From the NCBI RefSeq assembly GCF_030406775.1, contig NZ_CP129119.1, positions 1,274,001 to 1,338,000 on the forward strand: a stretch of DNA of 64,000 bases. The letters run 5' to 3'. The DNA is from Sporosarcina trichiuri (lineage in GTDB: Bacteria; Bacillota; Bacilli; Bacillales_A; Planococcaceae). Shown in pieces: positions 37,254-47,450 of the stretch (the first letter of the stretch is position 1; the number at the start of each line of letters is the position of its first letter). The translations under genes and the position numbers were made by a program. The notes beneath the pieces were generated by a model. The model made no database searches. It was not told the origin of the DNA and saw nothing but the letters and a program-made list of their open reading frames with translations.

Positions 37254-37886
37254 TTACATGACTCCCAAAGACTTGAAGATGGCGGCATAGGAAGGCGGAT
37301 CGGGAAGCAGGAAGAAATGGCCGTCGACACTTTTATCACTGATGTCTTCCTCGACGATTTTCGTATCGATCACGATGACTTCGTCACTGTAATGCGAGAC
37401 TTCGATCAGACCGAAACTGACGATCGCCCCGACCATATCAACGCTGAGCGACGGAACAGTCGGGTAGATTTTCAGACCGGTGAAATCGGACAGCGCAGAC
37501 AGGTAGGAACCCGACAGGATATTGCCGAGTTCCTGCATGGCGGACAGCCCGATATCCGCCATCGTCTCCGGAGCGGAAAAATCGAAGGACGGATCTCCGA
37601 CCAGCCTGCGGATGAAGCGGTTCGCCGAATCGATCGGCAGCACGAAGAACATACTGCCGGACAGGTCCCCTTCTATGCGCAGGAAAATCCCGACGACAAC
37701 ACTTTCCGAGCCGCCTGCGAGCTCGAACATGTCATCGAATGAGACGAGCGCCACTTTCGGCACATGCATATCGATGGTCCGCTGCAGCAGTTCGGACAGT
37801 GAAGTCGCGGCATGGGCTGCCCCGATATTGCCGATCTCCTTCAGGACATCGAGATGCATGTCCGTGATCGTCAGGTCAGTTGTCAT
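37254..37886 (-). CDS. cheC: CheY-P phosphatase CheC
   Basis: 210-residue phosphatase of the CheC/FliY/CheX fold. Both copies of the Glu-x2-Asn active-site pattern are present: LKEIGNIGAAHAATSLS near 15-31 and MQELGNILSGSYLSALS near 117-133. It overlaps cheW by 11 bp and precedes cheD, with which it forms a complex in B. subtilis. Confidence 0.95.
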   Translation of the reverse strand: MTTDLTITDMHLDVLKEIGNIGAAHAATSLSELLQRTIDMHVPKVALVSFDDMFELAGGSESVVVGIFLRIEGDLSGSMFFVLPIDSANRFIRRLVGDPSFDFSAPETMADIGLSAMQELGNILSGSYLSALSDFTGLKIYPTVPSLSVDMVGAIVSFGLIEVSHYSDEVIVIDTKIVEEDISDKSVDGHFFLLPDPPSYAAIFKSLGVM

Positions 37887-38349
37887 CGGACTGTCCGTTC
37901 CTGATCGGCTTCAGCACGTGATCCAAGTTGAGCATCACGAGCAGCCGCTTATCGATCTTGGCCACGCCTGCCACGAAGTCGGATTCCACGGAACCGACCA
38001 CTTCCGGCTGTGATTCCAGCGCATCAGCCGGAATATCGATTACGTCATTGGCATCATCGACAATGAGGCCGGCATCGAAGTTCTCAAGGTTCACGATGAT
38101 GATCCGCGTATTGTCATCGTACTCGGTCACAGGAAGGTCGAAGCGTGTCCGCAAGTCGACGATCGGTGTCACCATTCCGCGCAGATTGATCACCCCTTTT
38201 ACATAGGACGGCACGCCCGGGATCCGCGTGATCGTCATGAGCAATAGCTTTTCGATCGATTGGACGACATCCACTTCGATCGCATACTCTTTGTCGAGCA
38301 GTTGAAAGACGATCGTCTTGATCATCTTGTTTTCTGTTCCAGCTGACAT
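37876..38349 (-). CDS. cheW: Chemotaxis coupling protein CheW
   Basis: 157-residue adaptor joining receptors and CheA. The pattern IVFQLLDKEYAIEVDVVQSIE, ITRIPGVPSYVKGVINLRGMVTPIVDLR in short conserved blocks is typical. GGGAGGAAATT precedes the ATG; it follows cheA by 17 bp. Confidence 0.95.
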   Translation of the reverse strand: MSAGTENKMIKTIVFQLLDKEYAIEVDVVQSIEKLLLMTITRIPGVPSYVKGVINLRGMVTPIVDLRTRFDLPVTEYDDNTRIIIVNLENFDAGLIVDDANDVIDIPADALESQPEVVGSVESDFVAGVAKIDKRLLVMLNLDHVLKPIRNGQSDDN

Positions 38350-38366
38350 TCGAATTTCCTCCCTGC

Positions 38367-40418
38367 TTATCTGATGAGGGCGTTGCAGTCTACGATCAGT
38401 GCAACTTGCCCATTTCCGAGGATGGTAGCGCCCGACAAAGCAAAGACGCTTTGCAAGTAATTCCCGAGTGATTTGAGTACAATTTCCTGTTGGCCGATGA
38501 ACGAATCGACGACCAGCGCCGCAAGGTTCTCCCCTTTGCGCACAATGACGACGGACTTGTATTCCTCTTCTCCGTCCGGCAGGCCTGTCTGGAAAATTTC
38601 CCGGAGATCGACGAGCGGCACGATTTTTCCGCGGAAGTCGATCACCCGCTGGTTGTGCGCATTCAGGATATCATCCTTGTGTATGATTGCCGTCTCGATG
38701 ATCGAGGACAGCGGAACAGCGAACACTTCTTTCTGCATCTCGACGAGCATGACTGAAATGATCGAAAGTGTGAGCGGCAGCTGGACCTGGAACAGGGAGC
38801 CTTCCCCTTCTTTGGAATCGATCGAAATATGGCCGCCGAGCGACTCGATCGTGCTTTTGACGACATCCAGCCCGACACCCCGGCCGGAAACATCTGTCAG
38901 TTTTTCAGCAGTGGAGAAACCGGATGACAGGATCAGTTCCGCCACCTGCTTATCGGTCAGCATATCCGCAGCATCTTCCGAGACGATTCCCCGCTCGATC
39001 GCCTTTCGGAGGACGCGTTCCCGGTTCACGCCTGCTCCGTCATCTTCGAGTTCTATGAAGACGTGGTTTCCTGAGTGATAGGAACGGAGCGTGACGGTGC
39101 CTTCCTCGGGCTTTCCTTTTGCAAGCCGTTCCGCAGGACTTTCGATGCCATGGTCAAGCGCATTGCGGATCAGATGGACAAGCGGATCACCGATTTCATC
39201 GATCACCGTCCGGTCGAGTTCCGTCTCGGCGCCGATGATTTCCAGATTTATCTTCTTATCGAGGTCACGGGCGAGCTGGCGGACCATTTTCGGGAACCGG
39301 TTAAATACCGTTTCCACCGGGACCATCCGCATATTCAATATGATATTCTGCAGATCCCCCGAGATCCGTGTCATCCGCTCCGTCGTTTCATTCAATTCAG
39401 CATTCTGCAGTTCCGCAGCGATGGACTGCAGACGGCCCCGATCGATGACAAGTTCTTCGAACAGGTTCATGAGTACGTCGAGACGGTCGATATTGACCCG
39501 GATCGTCTTGTTCGCGGAATGGGAGGAGCCGGATCGTCTGGACGAAGCCTCCGCTTTGTCATCCGCCTTTTTAACGGGCTTCTCGGCAGGTGCCGAATCA
39601 GCTGGCGGATTGGGTATTTCTTCTTTCGCAGGTGCCTCCACAGCAGCCGCCGACTCGTTTTCCGCCCGCTTCAGCTGTACGTGATGGATCTCAGCTGTCT
39701 CGAGTTCAGACACTTTCTCCACTTTCGCCTTGATATCCGCGGCGTCTTCCTTAGTGATCAGGACGACAGTGAACCGGTTATCGAATTCTTCATTCTCCAG
39801 CTGTTCCACATTCGGGTTCGTCTTGATGACCTCTCCGGCTTTTTCGAGTATTTCAAATACCATGAAGACCCTGGCAGCCTTCAGCAGGCAGTCGTCCCGG
39901 AGTGTCACGTCCAGTTCATAGGCATGGAATCCCTGGTCGATCGACTGTGTGATCACCGTCTGTTCGAAATCATCATAGACAAGTGCACCTGTGCGAGCAG
40001 GTGCCGCTTCAGCCGCCGGAATTTCAGCGGTTGGTGATTCTCCCGCTTCGATCTGATTGAGCATGGTCACCAGGCCGCCTACGTCCTTCTTGCCTGTTCC
40101 GCCGCCTTCGATATCGAGCACCATCTCCTCAAGTGCATCGGACGATTCGAACACGACATCCAGTATTTCCGATGTCACACCGATCTTCGAATTGCGGATG
40201 GCATCAAGGACGTTTTCCATTTTATGTGTCAAATTGGCGATGTCTTCATATCCCATCGTAGCTGACATGCCTTTCAATGTATGGGCAGCCCGGAAGATTT
40301 CATTGACAATGCTCAGGTCATCCGGATTCTTTTCCAACTCCAACAGCTGTTCGTTGCATGCCTGGAGATGCTCTTTACTCTCTTCGAGGAACATTTCCAA
40401 GTACTGGTTTGTATCCAT
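38367..40418 (-). CDS. cheA: Chemotaxis sensor kinase CheA
   Basis: 683-residue histidine kinase. The Hpt domain holds phospho-accepting His46 (IFRAAHTLKGMSATMGY); a P2-type CheY/CheB docking domain (about 155-255) and a Pro/Ala/Glu/Lys linker follow. The P3 dimerisation segment starts near 300 (IRVNIDRLDVLMNLFEELV). The ATPase has the N box LVHLIRNALDHGIESP, G box DVSGRGVGLDVVKSTIE, and a C-terminal CheW-like P5 domain. AAGGAGG precedes the ATG. Confidence 0.97.
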   Translation of the reverse strand: MDTNQYLEMFLEESKEHLQACNEQLLELEKNPDDLSIVNEIFRAAHTLKGMSATMGYEDIANLTHKMENVLDAIRNSKIGVTSEILDVVFESSDALEEMVLDIEGGGTGKKDVGGLVTMLNQIEAGESPTAEIPAAEAAPARTGALVYDDFEQTVITQSIDQGFHAYELDVTLRDDCLLKAARVFMVFEILEKAGEVIKTNPNVEQLENEEFDNRFTVVLITKEDAADIKAKVEKVSELETAEIHHVQLKRAENESAAAVEAPAKEEIPNPPADSAPAEKPVKKADDKAEASSRRSGSSHSANKTIRVNIDRLDVLMNLFEELVIDRGRLQSIAAELQNAELNETTERMTRISGDLQNIILNMRMVPVETVFNRFPKMVRQLARDLDKKINLEIIGAETELDRTVIDEIGDPLVHLIRNALDHGIESPAERLAKGKPEEGTVTLRSYHSGNHVFIELEDDGAGVNRERVLRKAIERGIVSEDAADMLTDKQVAELILSSGFSTAEKLTDVSGRGVGLDVVKSTIESLGGHISIDSKEGEGSLFQVQLPLTLSIISVMLVEMQKEVFAVPLSSIIETAIIHKDDILNAHNQRVIDFRGKIVPLVDLREIFQTGLPDGEEEYKSVVIVRKGENLAALVVDSFIGQQEIVLKSLGNYLQSVFALSGATILGNGQVALIVDCNALIR

Positions 40419-40430
40419 CCAATTGCCTCC

Positions 40431-41555
40431 TTAAGACTTGACGTGCTCTGTGAGCAGCTTCCCGATTTCTTGTACAGGCGCCGAAATATCGGCAAGGCCG
40501 GCCCGGGCGATTGCGCGGGGCATGCCATAGACGACTGCAGTTTCTTCCGATTCAGCGATGGTATAGGTCCGGCATCTGCTTCTCAGCTGTTCCATGCCTT
40601 CCAGACCATCATGCCCCATACCTGTCATGATGGCTGTCGTGAATTGCTGTTCCGCCAATTCGGATACCGATTCGAGCAGCACATCGACAGCAGGCCGGTG
40701 ACCCATTCTCGGCGGCTCTGCGTTATCCAGACGGATTGCATAGCTGACGCCTATCCGAACGACTTTCATATGGTAGCCGCCCGGCGCGATATAGGCTGTA
40801 TTCTTTTCGACCAGCTCACCGTTTTCCGCTTCCTTCACATGGATCTCACATAGGCTGTCCAAGCGCTCTGCCAGGGATTTCGTGAAACCCGCCGGCATGT
40901 GCTGGACGATCAGAATAGGGGCCCCGACATTTTCAGGAAGTGAAGTCAGCACTTGCTGGAGGGCTCTTGGACCCCCTGTCGAAGTGCCTATGACGATCAT
41001 CCGCTTAACCGCAGAGCGCGAAAGTCCCGAAGCGGCGGGCTGTGCAGTCTGCACAGTGCTTGTGGCTTTCGGGAACCGCTGTACCGGTTGTGCCGGAACA
41101 GCAGGTGTATCGGCCGCCCTGCGGTCAGTGATCTTCTTCATATCGATTTTTGAGGCATCGGTCACTTTACGGATGATCTGCTGTTCGCTGTCCCGCAAGT
41201 TGAGCGAAATGGCACCGCCCGGTTTCGTGATGAAATCGACCGCTCCGTATTCCATGGCGCGGATCGTGTTTTCCGCGCCTTCTTTCGTTGTACTGGACAG
41301 CATGACGATCGGGAGCGGAGCCGTCTCCATGATCCTCCGCAAAGCACCAAGTCCGTCGAGCACCGGCATCTCGATATCCAATGTCATGACATCAGGTTTG
41401 AGCGCTTTCGCTTTCTCAACAGCCTCCAGCCCATTCCTGGCTGTTCCGGCCACTTCCAGTCCGGGATGCGAGGAGATGATCTCCGAAATCAGCTTGCGCA
41501 TGAAAGCGGAATCATCCGCGATCAGCACTCGTTTTACATCCTGCTCCATGATCAT
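40431..41555 (-). CDS. cheB: Chemoreceptor methylesterase CheB
   Basis: 374-residue response regulator-methylesterase. The receiver has Asp60 (VMTLDIEMPVLDG), and the esterase has IGTSTGGPRALQQVL, LIVQHMPAGFT and TGMGHDGLEGM with the Ser-His-Asp triad. The linker (about 150-190) is Pro/Ala/Thr/Gln-rich. The ATG at 41555 overlaps the flhG stop (ATGA) and follows GAGAGGA; a second ATG two codons on is possible. Confidence 0.96.
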   Translation of the reverse strand: MIMEQDVKRVLIADDSAFMRKLISEIISSHPGLEVAGTARNGLEAVEKAKALKPDVMTLDIEMPVLDGLGALRRIMETAPLPIVMLSSTTKEGAENTIRAMEYGAVDFITKPGGAISLNLRDSEQQIIRKVTDASKIDMKKITDRRAADTPAVPAQPVQRFPKATSTVQTAQPAASGLSRSAVKRMIVIGTSTGGPRALQQVLTSLPENVGAPILIVQHMPAGFTKSLAERLDSLCEIHVKEAENGELVEKNTAYIAPGGYHMKVVRIGVSYAIRLDNAEPPRMGHRPAVDVLLESVSELAEQQFTTAIMTGMGHDGLEGMEQLRSRCRTYTIAESEETAVVYGMPRAIARAGLADISAPVQEIGKLLTEHVKS

Positions 41556-42418
41556 CCACGTCCTCTCGCAAACAATTTCTTGAGCTGGTTCAAAAATGTG
41601 CTGCTCTCTTTACTCTCTATATCGGTACCGGCAGAAATATAATTAGAGGCAATTGCATTCATTCTCCTGGAAACCGGCGATTGAGGGAAAAGTGTGACGA
41701 ACGGTTTTTGTGCAACGACGGATTTCCGTACTGCCGCGTCTTCAGGCAGTGCCCCGAGTATCGTTGTCTCCTTATTCAGGAACTTGCGCATGGCGAACTG
41801 CAGACGGGTGATCGCCTCGTTTCCATCCTCTTTCGGCTGCACCCGATTGCTGACGATGAAAAACTTCTTTCCGGGATCCCGCAGGCAGATGAATTTCATC
41901 ATGGAATAGGCATCCGTGATGGAAGTCGGTTCAGGTGTCGCAATAACGATGATTTCGTCAACCGAGACGATAAGCTCGATCGCACTCTCCGACGCGCCTG
42001 CCCCCATATCGAACAGGATGTAATCGTACTGCTGCTGGAGCACTTCGAACGCCTCGATCAGGCGGGAGAACTTATCCGCTGTCCATTCAAGCACGGACTC
42101 AAGCCCCGAGCCGCCCGAGATGAAGTCCAGGCCATCCGGGCTGCGGCTGATCGTGTCGGCAAGCGGCCGCTCCCCTGTCAGGTAATCTTTCAGACTGGAC
42201 TCCGCCGTGGCCCCCAGCATGATATGGACATTCCCCATACCGATATCCATGTCGACGATGATGACCCGCTTTCCCTGCTTTTTGAGGGCGGTGGCAAAGT
42301 TTGTCGTGAAGTTCGTTTTGCCGACGCCGCCCTTCCCGCTGATCACGGCGATGGAATGGGCAGCGGTCCCTTCCGCCTGCATCATCTTCAAACGAAGTGA
42401 TTCTGCCTGGTCACGCAT
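41552..42418 (-). CDS. flhG: Flagellar number regulator FlhG (MinD-like ATPase)
   Basis: 288-residue ParA/MinD-type ATPase (YlxH). The deviant Walker A SGKGGVGKTNFTTNFA, VIIVDMDIGMGNVHIMLG and DYILFDMGAGASE are clear, and a C-terminal amphipathic segment (LNQLKKLFARG) probably binds membrane. An N-terminal stretch (residues 1-13, QAESLRLKM) resembles the FlhF-activating peptide. It overlaps flhF by 8 bp. Confidence 0.94.
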   Translation of the reverse strand: MRDQAESLRLKMMQAEGTAAHSIAVISGKGGVGKTNFTTNFATALKKQGKRVIIVDMDIGMGNVHIMLGATAESSLKDYLTGERPLADTISRSPDGLDFISGGSGLESVLEWTADKFSRLIEAFEVLQQQYDYILFDMGAGASESAIELIVSVDEIIVIATPEPTSITDAYSMMKFICLRDPGKKFFIVSNRVQPKEDGNEAITRLQFAMRKFLNKETTILGALPEDAAVRKSVVAQKPFVTLFPQSPVSRRMNAIASNYISAGTDIESKESSTFLNQLKKLFARGRG

Positions 42419-43532
42419 CCGCCCCCTCCTCCAGCAGCAGTGTCAGCAGATTGCCGACCGTCGCTTCTTCAAGGTCTTCCGGCACTTCCTGGCCGTCCGT
42501 CATATAGGCGATCCCTTTCTGGAAGTCCGTCACCATATTATAGACAGGTCCGATCGATTCCGTTTCGTCCAGCTTCGTGAAGATGAATTGCCCGATCGGG
42601 AATTCGCCGAATTGCTCGGCAATCGCACGCATATCCGATTCCTTCGTCGTCGCGGCGAGCACCAGATATGTCTCCATTTCCAGATTGAAATCGATGAGCT
42701 GTTTCAGATCATCGACGAATTTCAATTCTTTATAGTTGCGGCCGGCCGTGTCGATGAAGACGATGTCCTTGTCCGCAAGCTTTTCCAGCGCCTGCCTGAA
42801 ATCGTCTGCCGTATAGGCAACTTCGACAGGTGCCTGCAGCAGGTTCGCATAGGTCCTCAGCTGCTCGATGGCAGCTATCCTGTATGTATCCGTTGTGATG
42901 AAGCCGACTTTCCGCTTGTTCTCGATGAGCGAGCGGGCGGCAATCTTTGCAATCGTCGTCGTCTTACCGACACCGGTCGGTCCGAGGACGTTGACATACT
43001 TTTTCTTCAGATTCACACCACCGAACGGCAGGTCCGCCAGTTCCTCCTTCAGAAGTTCCTTTATAATCTGACGCTGCTCCGCCTCCGTGAAATCGGTCTT
43101 CTCCTCTTTCATACAGCTGAAGATGCGGTCGGCAGCTGTACGCACGAGTTCAGGTTTGAGTTCCTGGGCTGTGAGCCGGTCGAGCAGCGGCTGCATCGAG
43201 TCCGGATACTGATCGAAAGACGAGGATTTCTTCGCCGCTTTCAGCAGCAGTTTCATCTCCCGCATATCCTGTTTCAGTTCCTCGAGTGAGGGATCCGGAC
43301 CGGATGTGGCAGATTGTACCATCTCATCTGCGGATGGCAGACCGCTTTCCTTCAGCACTGCCGGTTCGTCGAATCCAGCCACCACTTCCACACGTTTTTT
43401 TCGGAACATGCCGAGAAGTCCCTTCGGCTGGACAATTGTTGAACTGAGAATGACCGCTTCGTCACCGAAGTCTTTCCGGACCTGCTGCATCGCCTGCACC
43501 ATTGTGTCTGCTGTATATTTCTTCATTTTCAT
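42411..43532 (-). CDS. flhF: Flagellar placement GTPase FlhF (SRP family)
   Basis: 373-residue SRP-type GTPase. The NG domain has GPTGVGKTTTIAKIAAR, TTDTYRIAAIEQLRTYA, FIDTAGRNYKELKFVDD and FTKLDETESIGP. The N-terminal B domain (MKMKKYTADTMVQAMQQV) is basic. The ATG overlaps the flhA stop by four bases. Confidence 0.95.
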   Translation of the reverse strand: MKMKKYTADTMVQAMQQVRKDFGDEAVILSSTIVQPKGLLGMFRKKRVEVVAGFDEPAVLKESGLPSADEMVQSATSGPDPSLEELKQDMREMKLLLKAAKKSSSFDQYPDSMQPLLDRLTAQELKPELVRTAADRIFSCMKEEKTDFTEAEQRQIIKELLKEELADLPFGGVNLKKKYVNVLGPTGVGKTTTIAKIAARSLIENKRKVGFITTDTYRIAAIEQLRTYANLLQAPVEVAYTADDFRQALEKLADKDIVFIDTAGRNYKELKFVDDLKQLIDFNLEMETYLVLAATTKESDMRAIAEQFGEFPIGQFIFTKLDETESIGPVYNMVTDFQKGIAYMTDGQEVPEDLEEATVGNLLTLLLEEGADA

Positions 43533-45562
43533 GCGATATCCACCACCCCTACGCTCTGCACTTCAACCGATGCTTCCAGTTCGTTATAGGAAAGGATCGG
43601 AATCTGCGGGAAATACCGTTCCGTGATCTGCCGTAAGTACATCCGTACAGCCGGTGAACAAAGGATGACCGGCGACTGATCCAACAGTGCCACACGTTCG
43701 ACTTCTGCTGCGATCGATTCCAGGATCGCCTGCGAATCTTGCGGATCAATTGTCAGGTAGCTGCCCTGTTCGGTCTGCTGGACGCTGTCTGCGATCAGTT
43801 TCTCGACTTTACCGGAAACTGTCATCACTTTCAGCGCCTGCCCTTGCGGCGTATATTGCTCTGTGATCTGCCGGGCAAGGGACTGACGAGCGTATTCCGT
43901 CAGCAGATCGACGTCCGCTGTATATTTCGATGAATCTGCAAGTGTCTCAAAGATGATCGGCAGATTGCGGATCGACACATGTTCACTGAGGAGCTTGGCC
44001 AGCACTTTCTGGATCTCCCCGACGGAAAGCGGTGTTGGTGTCAGTTCATCGACAAGGATCGGATATGTCTCATGGACATGGTCGATAAGCTGTTTCGTCT
44101 CCTGCCTGCCGATCAGGTCAGCTGCATGTGAACGGATGATTTCCGTCAAGTGGGTCGAGACGACGCTTGGCGGATCGACGACTGTATAGCCGAGGATTTC
44201 CGCGTCTTCCTTGACCTCTTCCGTGATCCATTTCGCTGGGAGGCCGAATGACGGTTCGATCGTGTCGATACCCGGGATCGAATCATCGCCTCCCGGGCTC
44301 ATGGCGAGATAATGGTCGAGCAGGAGCTCCCCGCGCGCCATTTCACTGCCTTTGATTTTGATGCGGTATTCGTTCGGCTGGAGCTGGATGTTATCCCGGA
44401 TCCGCACGACCGGGATGACAAGACCGAGCTCGAGTGCAAGCTGTCTGCGGATCATGACGACGCGGTCAAGCAGGTCCCCTCCCTGTGATGCATCCACCAG
44501 GGGAATCAGACCGTAGCCGAATTCGAACTCGATCGGATCGACGTTAAGCAGATTCACGACGTTCTCCGGGCTCTTCAGCCCTTCCGTCTGCTCACTCTCC
44601 TCCAATTCAAGCAGCTCCTCTTCATCCTCCTCTTTCGGACGGGACATGAAGAACGCGCTGGCAGCAAGAGCTCCGGCAACCGGAATCGTCAGGATGTTAT
44701 TGATCGGCGTGAACAGGCCGAGCAGAAGGATCGTACCGCCAGCCACATACAGCAGTTTCGGCTGACCGAGCAGCTGGCTCGTGATGTCCGTGCCGAGATT
44801 GCCCTCGGAGGCCGCGCGGGTGACGACGATACCGGTCGCTGTCGAAATCAGCAGAGCAGGGATCTGGGAAACGATCCCGTCACCGACCGTCAGCTTGGAG
44901 AACTGTGTGGCGGCTTCGGCAAACGGAAGTCCGAGCTGCACGACTCCGATGATCATTCCCACAAGAAGGTTGATCATGACGATGATGATGCCGGCGATGG
45001 CGTCCCCTTTGACGAACTTGGTCGCCCCGTCCATGGCGCCGTAGAAGTCCGCCTCGTTGCTCACTTTCTCCCGCCGCTCCCGGGCCTGCGTGTCGGAGAT
45101 CATGCCTGCGTTCAAGTCGGCATCGATACTCATCTGCTTTCCGGGCATCGCATCGAGCGTGAAACGCGCCGCCACTTCGGAGACCCGTTCGGACCCCTTT
45201 GTGATGACGATGAACTGGATGATGATCAGGATGACGAAGACGACCATCCCGACGATGACATTGCCGCCGGTGACGAACGAGCCGAACGTATCGACGACGC
45301 CGCCGGCACTTCCGTCACTGAGGATCGCACGGGTCGTCGATACGTTGAGACCGAGACGGAACAGTGTCAGGAGCAGCAGCAGCGACGGGAATATCGAGAA
45401 CTGCAGCGCTTCCTGCATGTTCATCGCCGTCAGGAGGACGAGCAGAGCAAGCGTGATATTGATGATGATCAGAAAACTGAGCAGCCAATGGGGCAGCGGG
45501 ATGACAAGCATCGCAACAATCATTATGACGGCCGCGAGCACACCCATATCTTTGAATTGCAT
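43529..45562 (-). CDS. flhA: Flagellar export gate protein FlhA
   Basis: 677-residue type III export component. Eight hydrophobic segments fill residues 1-310, with the conserved cytoplasmic FHIPEP loop region (RVSEVAARFTLDAMPGKQMSID, then DADLNAGMISDTQARERR). The soluble C-terminal domain begins near 330 after an acidic linker. AGGGATG lies five bases before the ATG. Order flhB-flhA-flhF-flhG is conserved. Confidence 0.97.
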   Translation of the reverse strand: MQFKDMGVLAAVIMIVAMLVIPLPHWLLSFLIIINITLALLVLLTAMNMQEALQFSIFPSLLLLLTLFRLGLNVSTTRAILSDGSAGGVVDTFGSFVTGGNVIVGMVVFVILIIIQFIVITKGSERVSEVAARFTLDAMPGKQMSIDADLNAGMISDTQARERREKVSNEADFYGAMDGATKFVKGDAIAGIIIVMINLLVGMIIGVVQLGLPFAEAATQFSKLTVGDGIVSQIPALLISTATGIVVTRAASEGNLGTDITSQLLGQPKLLYVAGGTILLLGLFTPINNILTIPVAGALAASAFFMSRPKEEDEEELLELEESEQTEGLKSPENVVNLLNVDPIEFEFGYGLIPLVDASQGGDLLDRVVMIRRQLALELGLVIPVVRIRDNIQLQPNEYRIKIKGSEMARGELLLDHYLAMSPGGDDSIPGIDTIEPSFGLPAKWITEEVKEDAEILGYTVVDPPSVVSTHLTEIIRSHAADLIGRQETKQLIDHVHETYPILVDELTPTPLSVGEIQKVLAKLLSEHVSIRNLPIIFETLADSSKYTADVDLLTEYARQSLARQITEQYTPQGQALKVMTVSGKVEKLIADSVQQTEQGSYLTIDPQDSQAILESIAAEVERVALLDQSPVILCSPAVRMYLRQITERYFPQIPILSYNELEASVEVQSVGVVDIA

Positions 45563-45587
45563 GTCATCCCTACTTTCTGTTGGTCAT

Positions 45588-46667
45588 TTAGATTTTCCGC
45601 TGGATCCGGTAGACATATGCGAGCACTTCCGCAACCGCTTTGAAAAACTGGTCCGGTATGCTTGAGCCGATCTCCGCATCCGAATAGAGCGCACGGGCCA
45701 GCGGACGGTTCTCCACGGTGACGATGTTATGCTCTTTCGCGATCAGCTTGATCTTCTGGGCGATGAAATCCGCACCTTTCGCCACGACGACCGGCGCATC
45801 CATCTCCCCGTCCTTGTACTTCAGCGCGATGGCGTAGTGGGTCGGGTTGGTGATGACGACATCCGCTTCCGGCACTTCCTGCATCATGCGGCGCATTGCC
45901 ATTTCACGCTGCCGCTGTTTGATCCGCGATTTGATCTGCGGATCCCCTTCCATGTTCTTGTATTCGTCTTTGATGTCCTGTTTCGACATCCGTAAATTCT
46001 TCTCATAGTCAAATTTCTGATAGAGGAAATCCAAGATGGAGATGAACAGCAGGACAAAGGATGCGGCGATCCCCATCAGTGCAACGAGCTCAGCGATCGT
46101 CTTCATGGATGCGGAAGGCGTCTTGAACGCCAGATCGAGCACTTTGTCGATGTTCATATACAAAACAATCGAGGTTACGCTGCCGATGAACGAGATTTTC
46201 AGCAAGGACTTCAGCAGTTCGACGATCGCCCGGATGGAAAAGATCCGTTTCAGCCCTTTGATCGGATCGATCTTTTTCAAATCGAATTTCAGCGGCTCCC
46301 CGGTGAACAACAGGCCGAACTGGATCAGGTTCCCTGCAATCGCGGCTATCATCGCGACGAGCATGATCGGCAGCAGGACGATCGCCATCTCCTTCACCAC
46401 TTCGACGTAGATGAGCATCGTCTGATCGATGTCGAGCTTTTCCATGGTGACATATGTCTGGAAAGTCTGCTTGAAGAACTGGAAGAACCGCTCTTTCATG
46501 AGCCCCGCGGCAAAGAACAGGAACAGGAAGACGGACAGCAGCACAATGGCGCTCGTCACGTCCTGGCTTTTGAGCACCTGCCCTTTCTTCCGGGAATCCT
46601 CCCGTTTTTTCGGTGTCGCCTTTTCAGTTTTCTCCCCTGCAAAGAACTGAAGATCCAAACGCAGCAT
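45588..46667 (-). CDS. flhB: Flagellar export switch protein FlhB
   Basis: 359-residue protein controlling substrate specificity of the export apparatus. Four membrane segments lie in residues 30-215. The autocleavage motif NPTH is in VVITNPTHYAIALKY near 270. The N-terminus MLRLDLQFFAGEKTEKATPKK is typical. It begins four bases after fliR. Confidence 0.96.
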   Translation of the reverse strand: MLRLDLQFFAGEKTEKATPKKREDSRKKGQVLKSQDVTSAIVLLSVFLFLFFAAGLMKERFFQFFKQTFQTYVTMEKLDIDQTMLIYVEVVKEMAIVLLPIMLVAMIAAIAGNLIQFGLLFTGEPLKFDLKKIDPIKGLKRIFSIRAIVELLKSLLKISFIGSVTSIVLYMNIDKVLDLAFKTPSASMKTIAELVALMGIAASFVLLFISILDFLYQKFDYEKNLRMSKQDIKDEYKNMEGDPQIKSRIKQRQREMAMRRMMQEVPEADVVITNPTHYAIALKYKDGEMDAPVVVAKGADFIAQKIKLIAKEHNIVTVENRPLARALYSDAEIGSSIPDQFFKAVAEVLAYVYRIQRKI

Positions 46668-46671
46668 CCGG

Positions 46672-47445
46672 TTATCCTCCTAACAGCACCATCAGATCCC
46701 TCATGCTGATCGACATCACTTCAAAGATTTTCTGCATCATGGCCACGATGACCGAACCCATGATGAACAGGACAAGGAACCCGACACCGATCTTGATCGG
46801 GAATCCGATGACGAAAATGTTGAGCTGCGGCACAGTCCGCGCGGTGATGCCGAGGGCCAGGTCGACCAGGAACAAAGTCGCGACGATCGGGATCGCCATC
46901 TGGAACGAAATCGCGAACACGGCCGCCACTGTCCGTAAGACAAGATGGGCGGCATCCCCATTCCCGAAGTGCGGAAAGACCTGGTCGATCGGCAGGAACT
47001 GGTAACTGTAGAACATGCCGTCAAGCAGGACATGATGACCATTCACCGCAAGCAGCAGAAGCAGCGCGAGTGAGTTGAAAAACTGGCCGAGGAGCGGTGA
47101 TTGCGTACCCGTCTGCGGATCGATGACGTTCGCGATGGCGAATCCCATCTGGAAATCGATCAGCCCGCCCGCCACCTGGATGGCCGCCATGACGATGAAC
47201 GCGATAACGCCGATCGACAATCCGATGACCGCTTCTTTCAAAACTAATAGTATGTATTCCCCATTGATGTCGACCTGGGGGGCATCCAGTGTAAAGACGA
47301 GCACCCAGGACAGCAGGACGGCTATGCCGATCCGCATGACCGGAGGGATGGCGCGATACGAAAACAGCGGCATCGTCACGAAAAATGCGGCAATCCGGGT
47401 CAGTACCAATAAATATACGGAGACGAAGGGAAGGAACGCTTCCAT
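46672..47445 (-). CDS. fliR: Flagellar export protein FliR
   Basis: 257-residue polytopic export gate protein with six hydrophobic segments. The patterns RIAAFFVTMPLFSYRAIPP and GGLIDFQMGFAIANVIDPQ are characteristic. It lies six bases after fliQ. Confidence 0.95.
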   Translation of the reverse strand: MEAFLPFVSVYLLVLTRIAAFFVTMPLFSYRAIPPVMRIGIAVLLSWVLVFTLDAPQVDINGEYILLVLKEAVIGLSIGVIAFIVMAAIQVAGGLIDFQMGFAIANVIDPQTGTQSPLLGQFFNSLALLLLLAVNGHHVLLDGMFYSYQFLPIDQVFPHFGNGDAAHLVLRTVAAVFAISFQMAIPIVATLFLVDLALGITARTVPQLNIFVIGFPIKIGVGFLVLFIMGSVIVAMMQKIFEVMSISMRDLMVLLGG

Positions 47446-47450
47446 TCCCG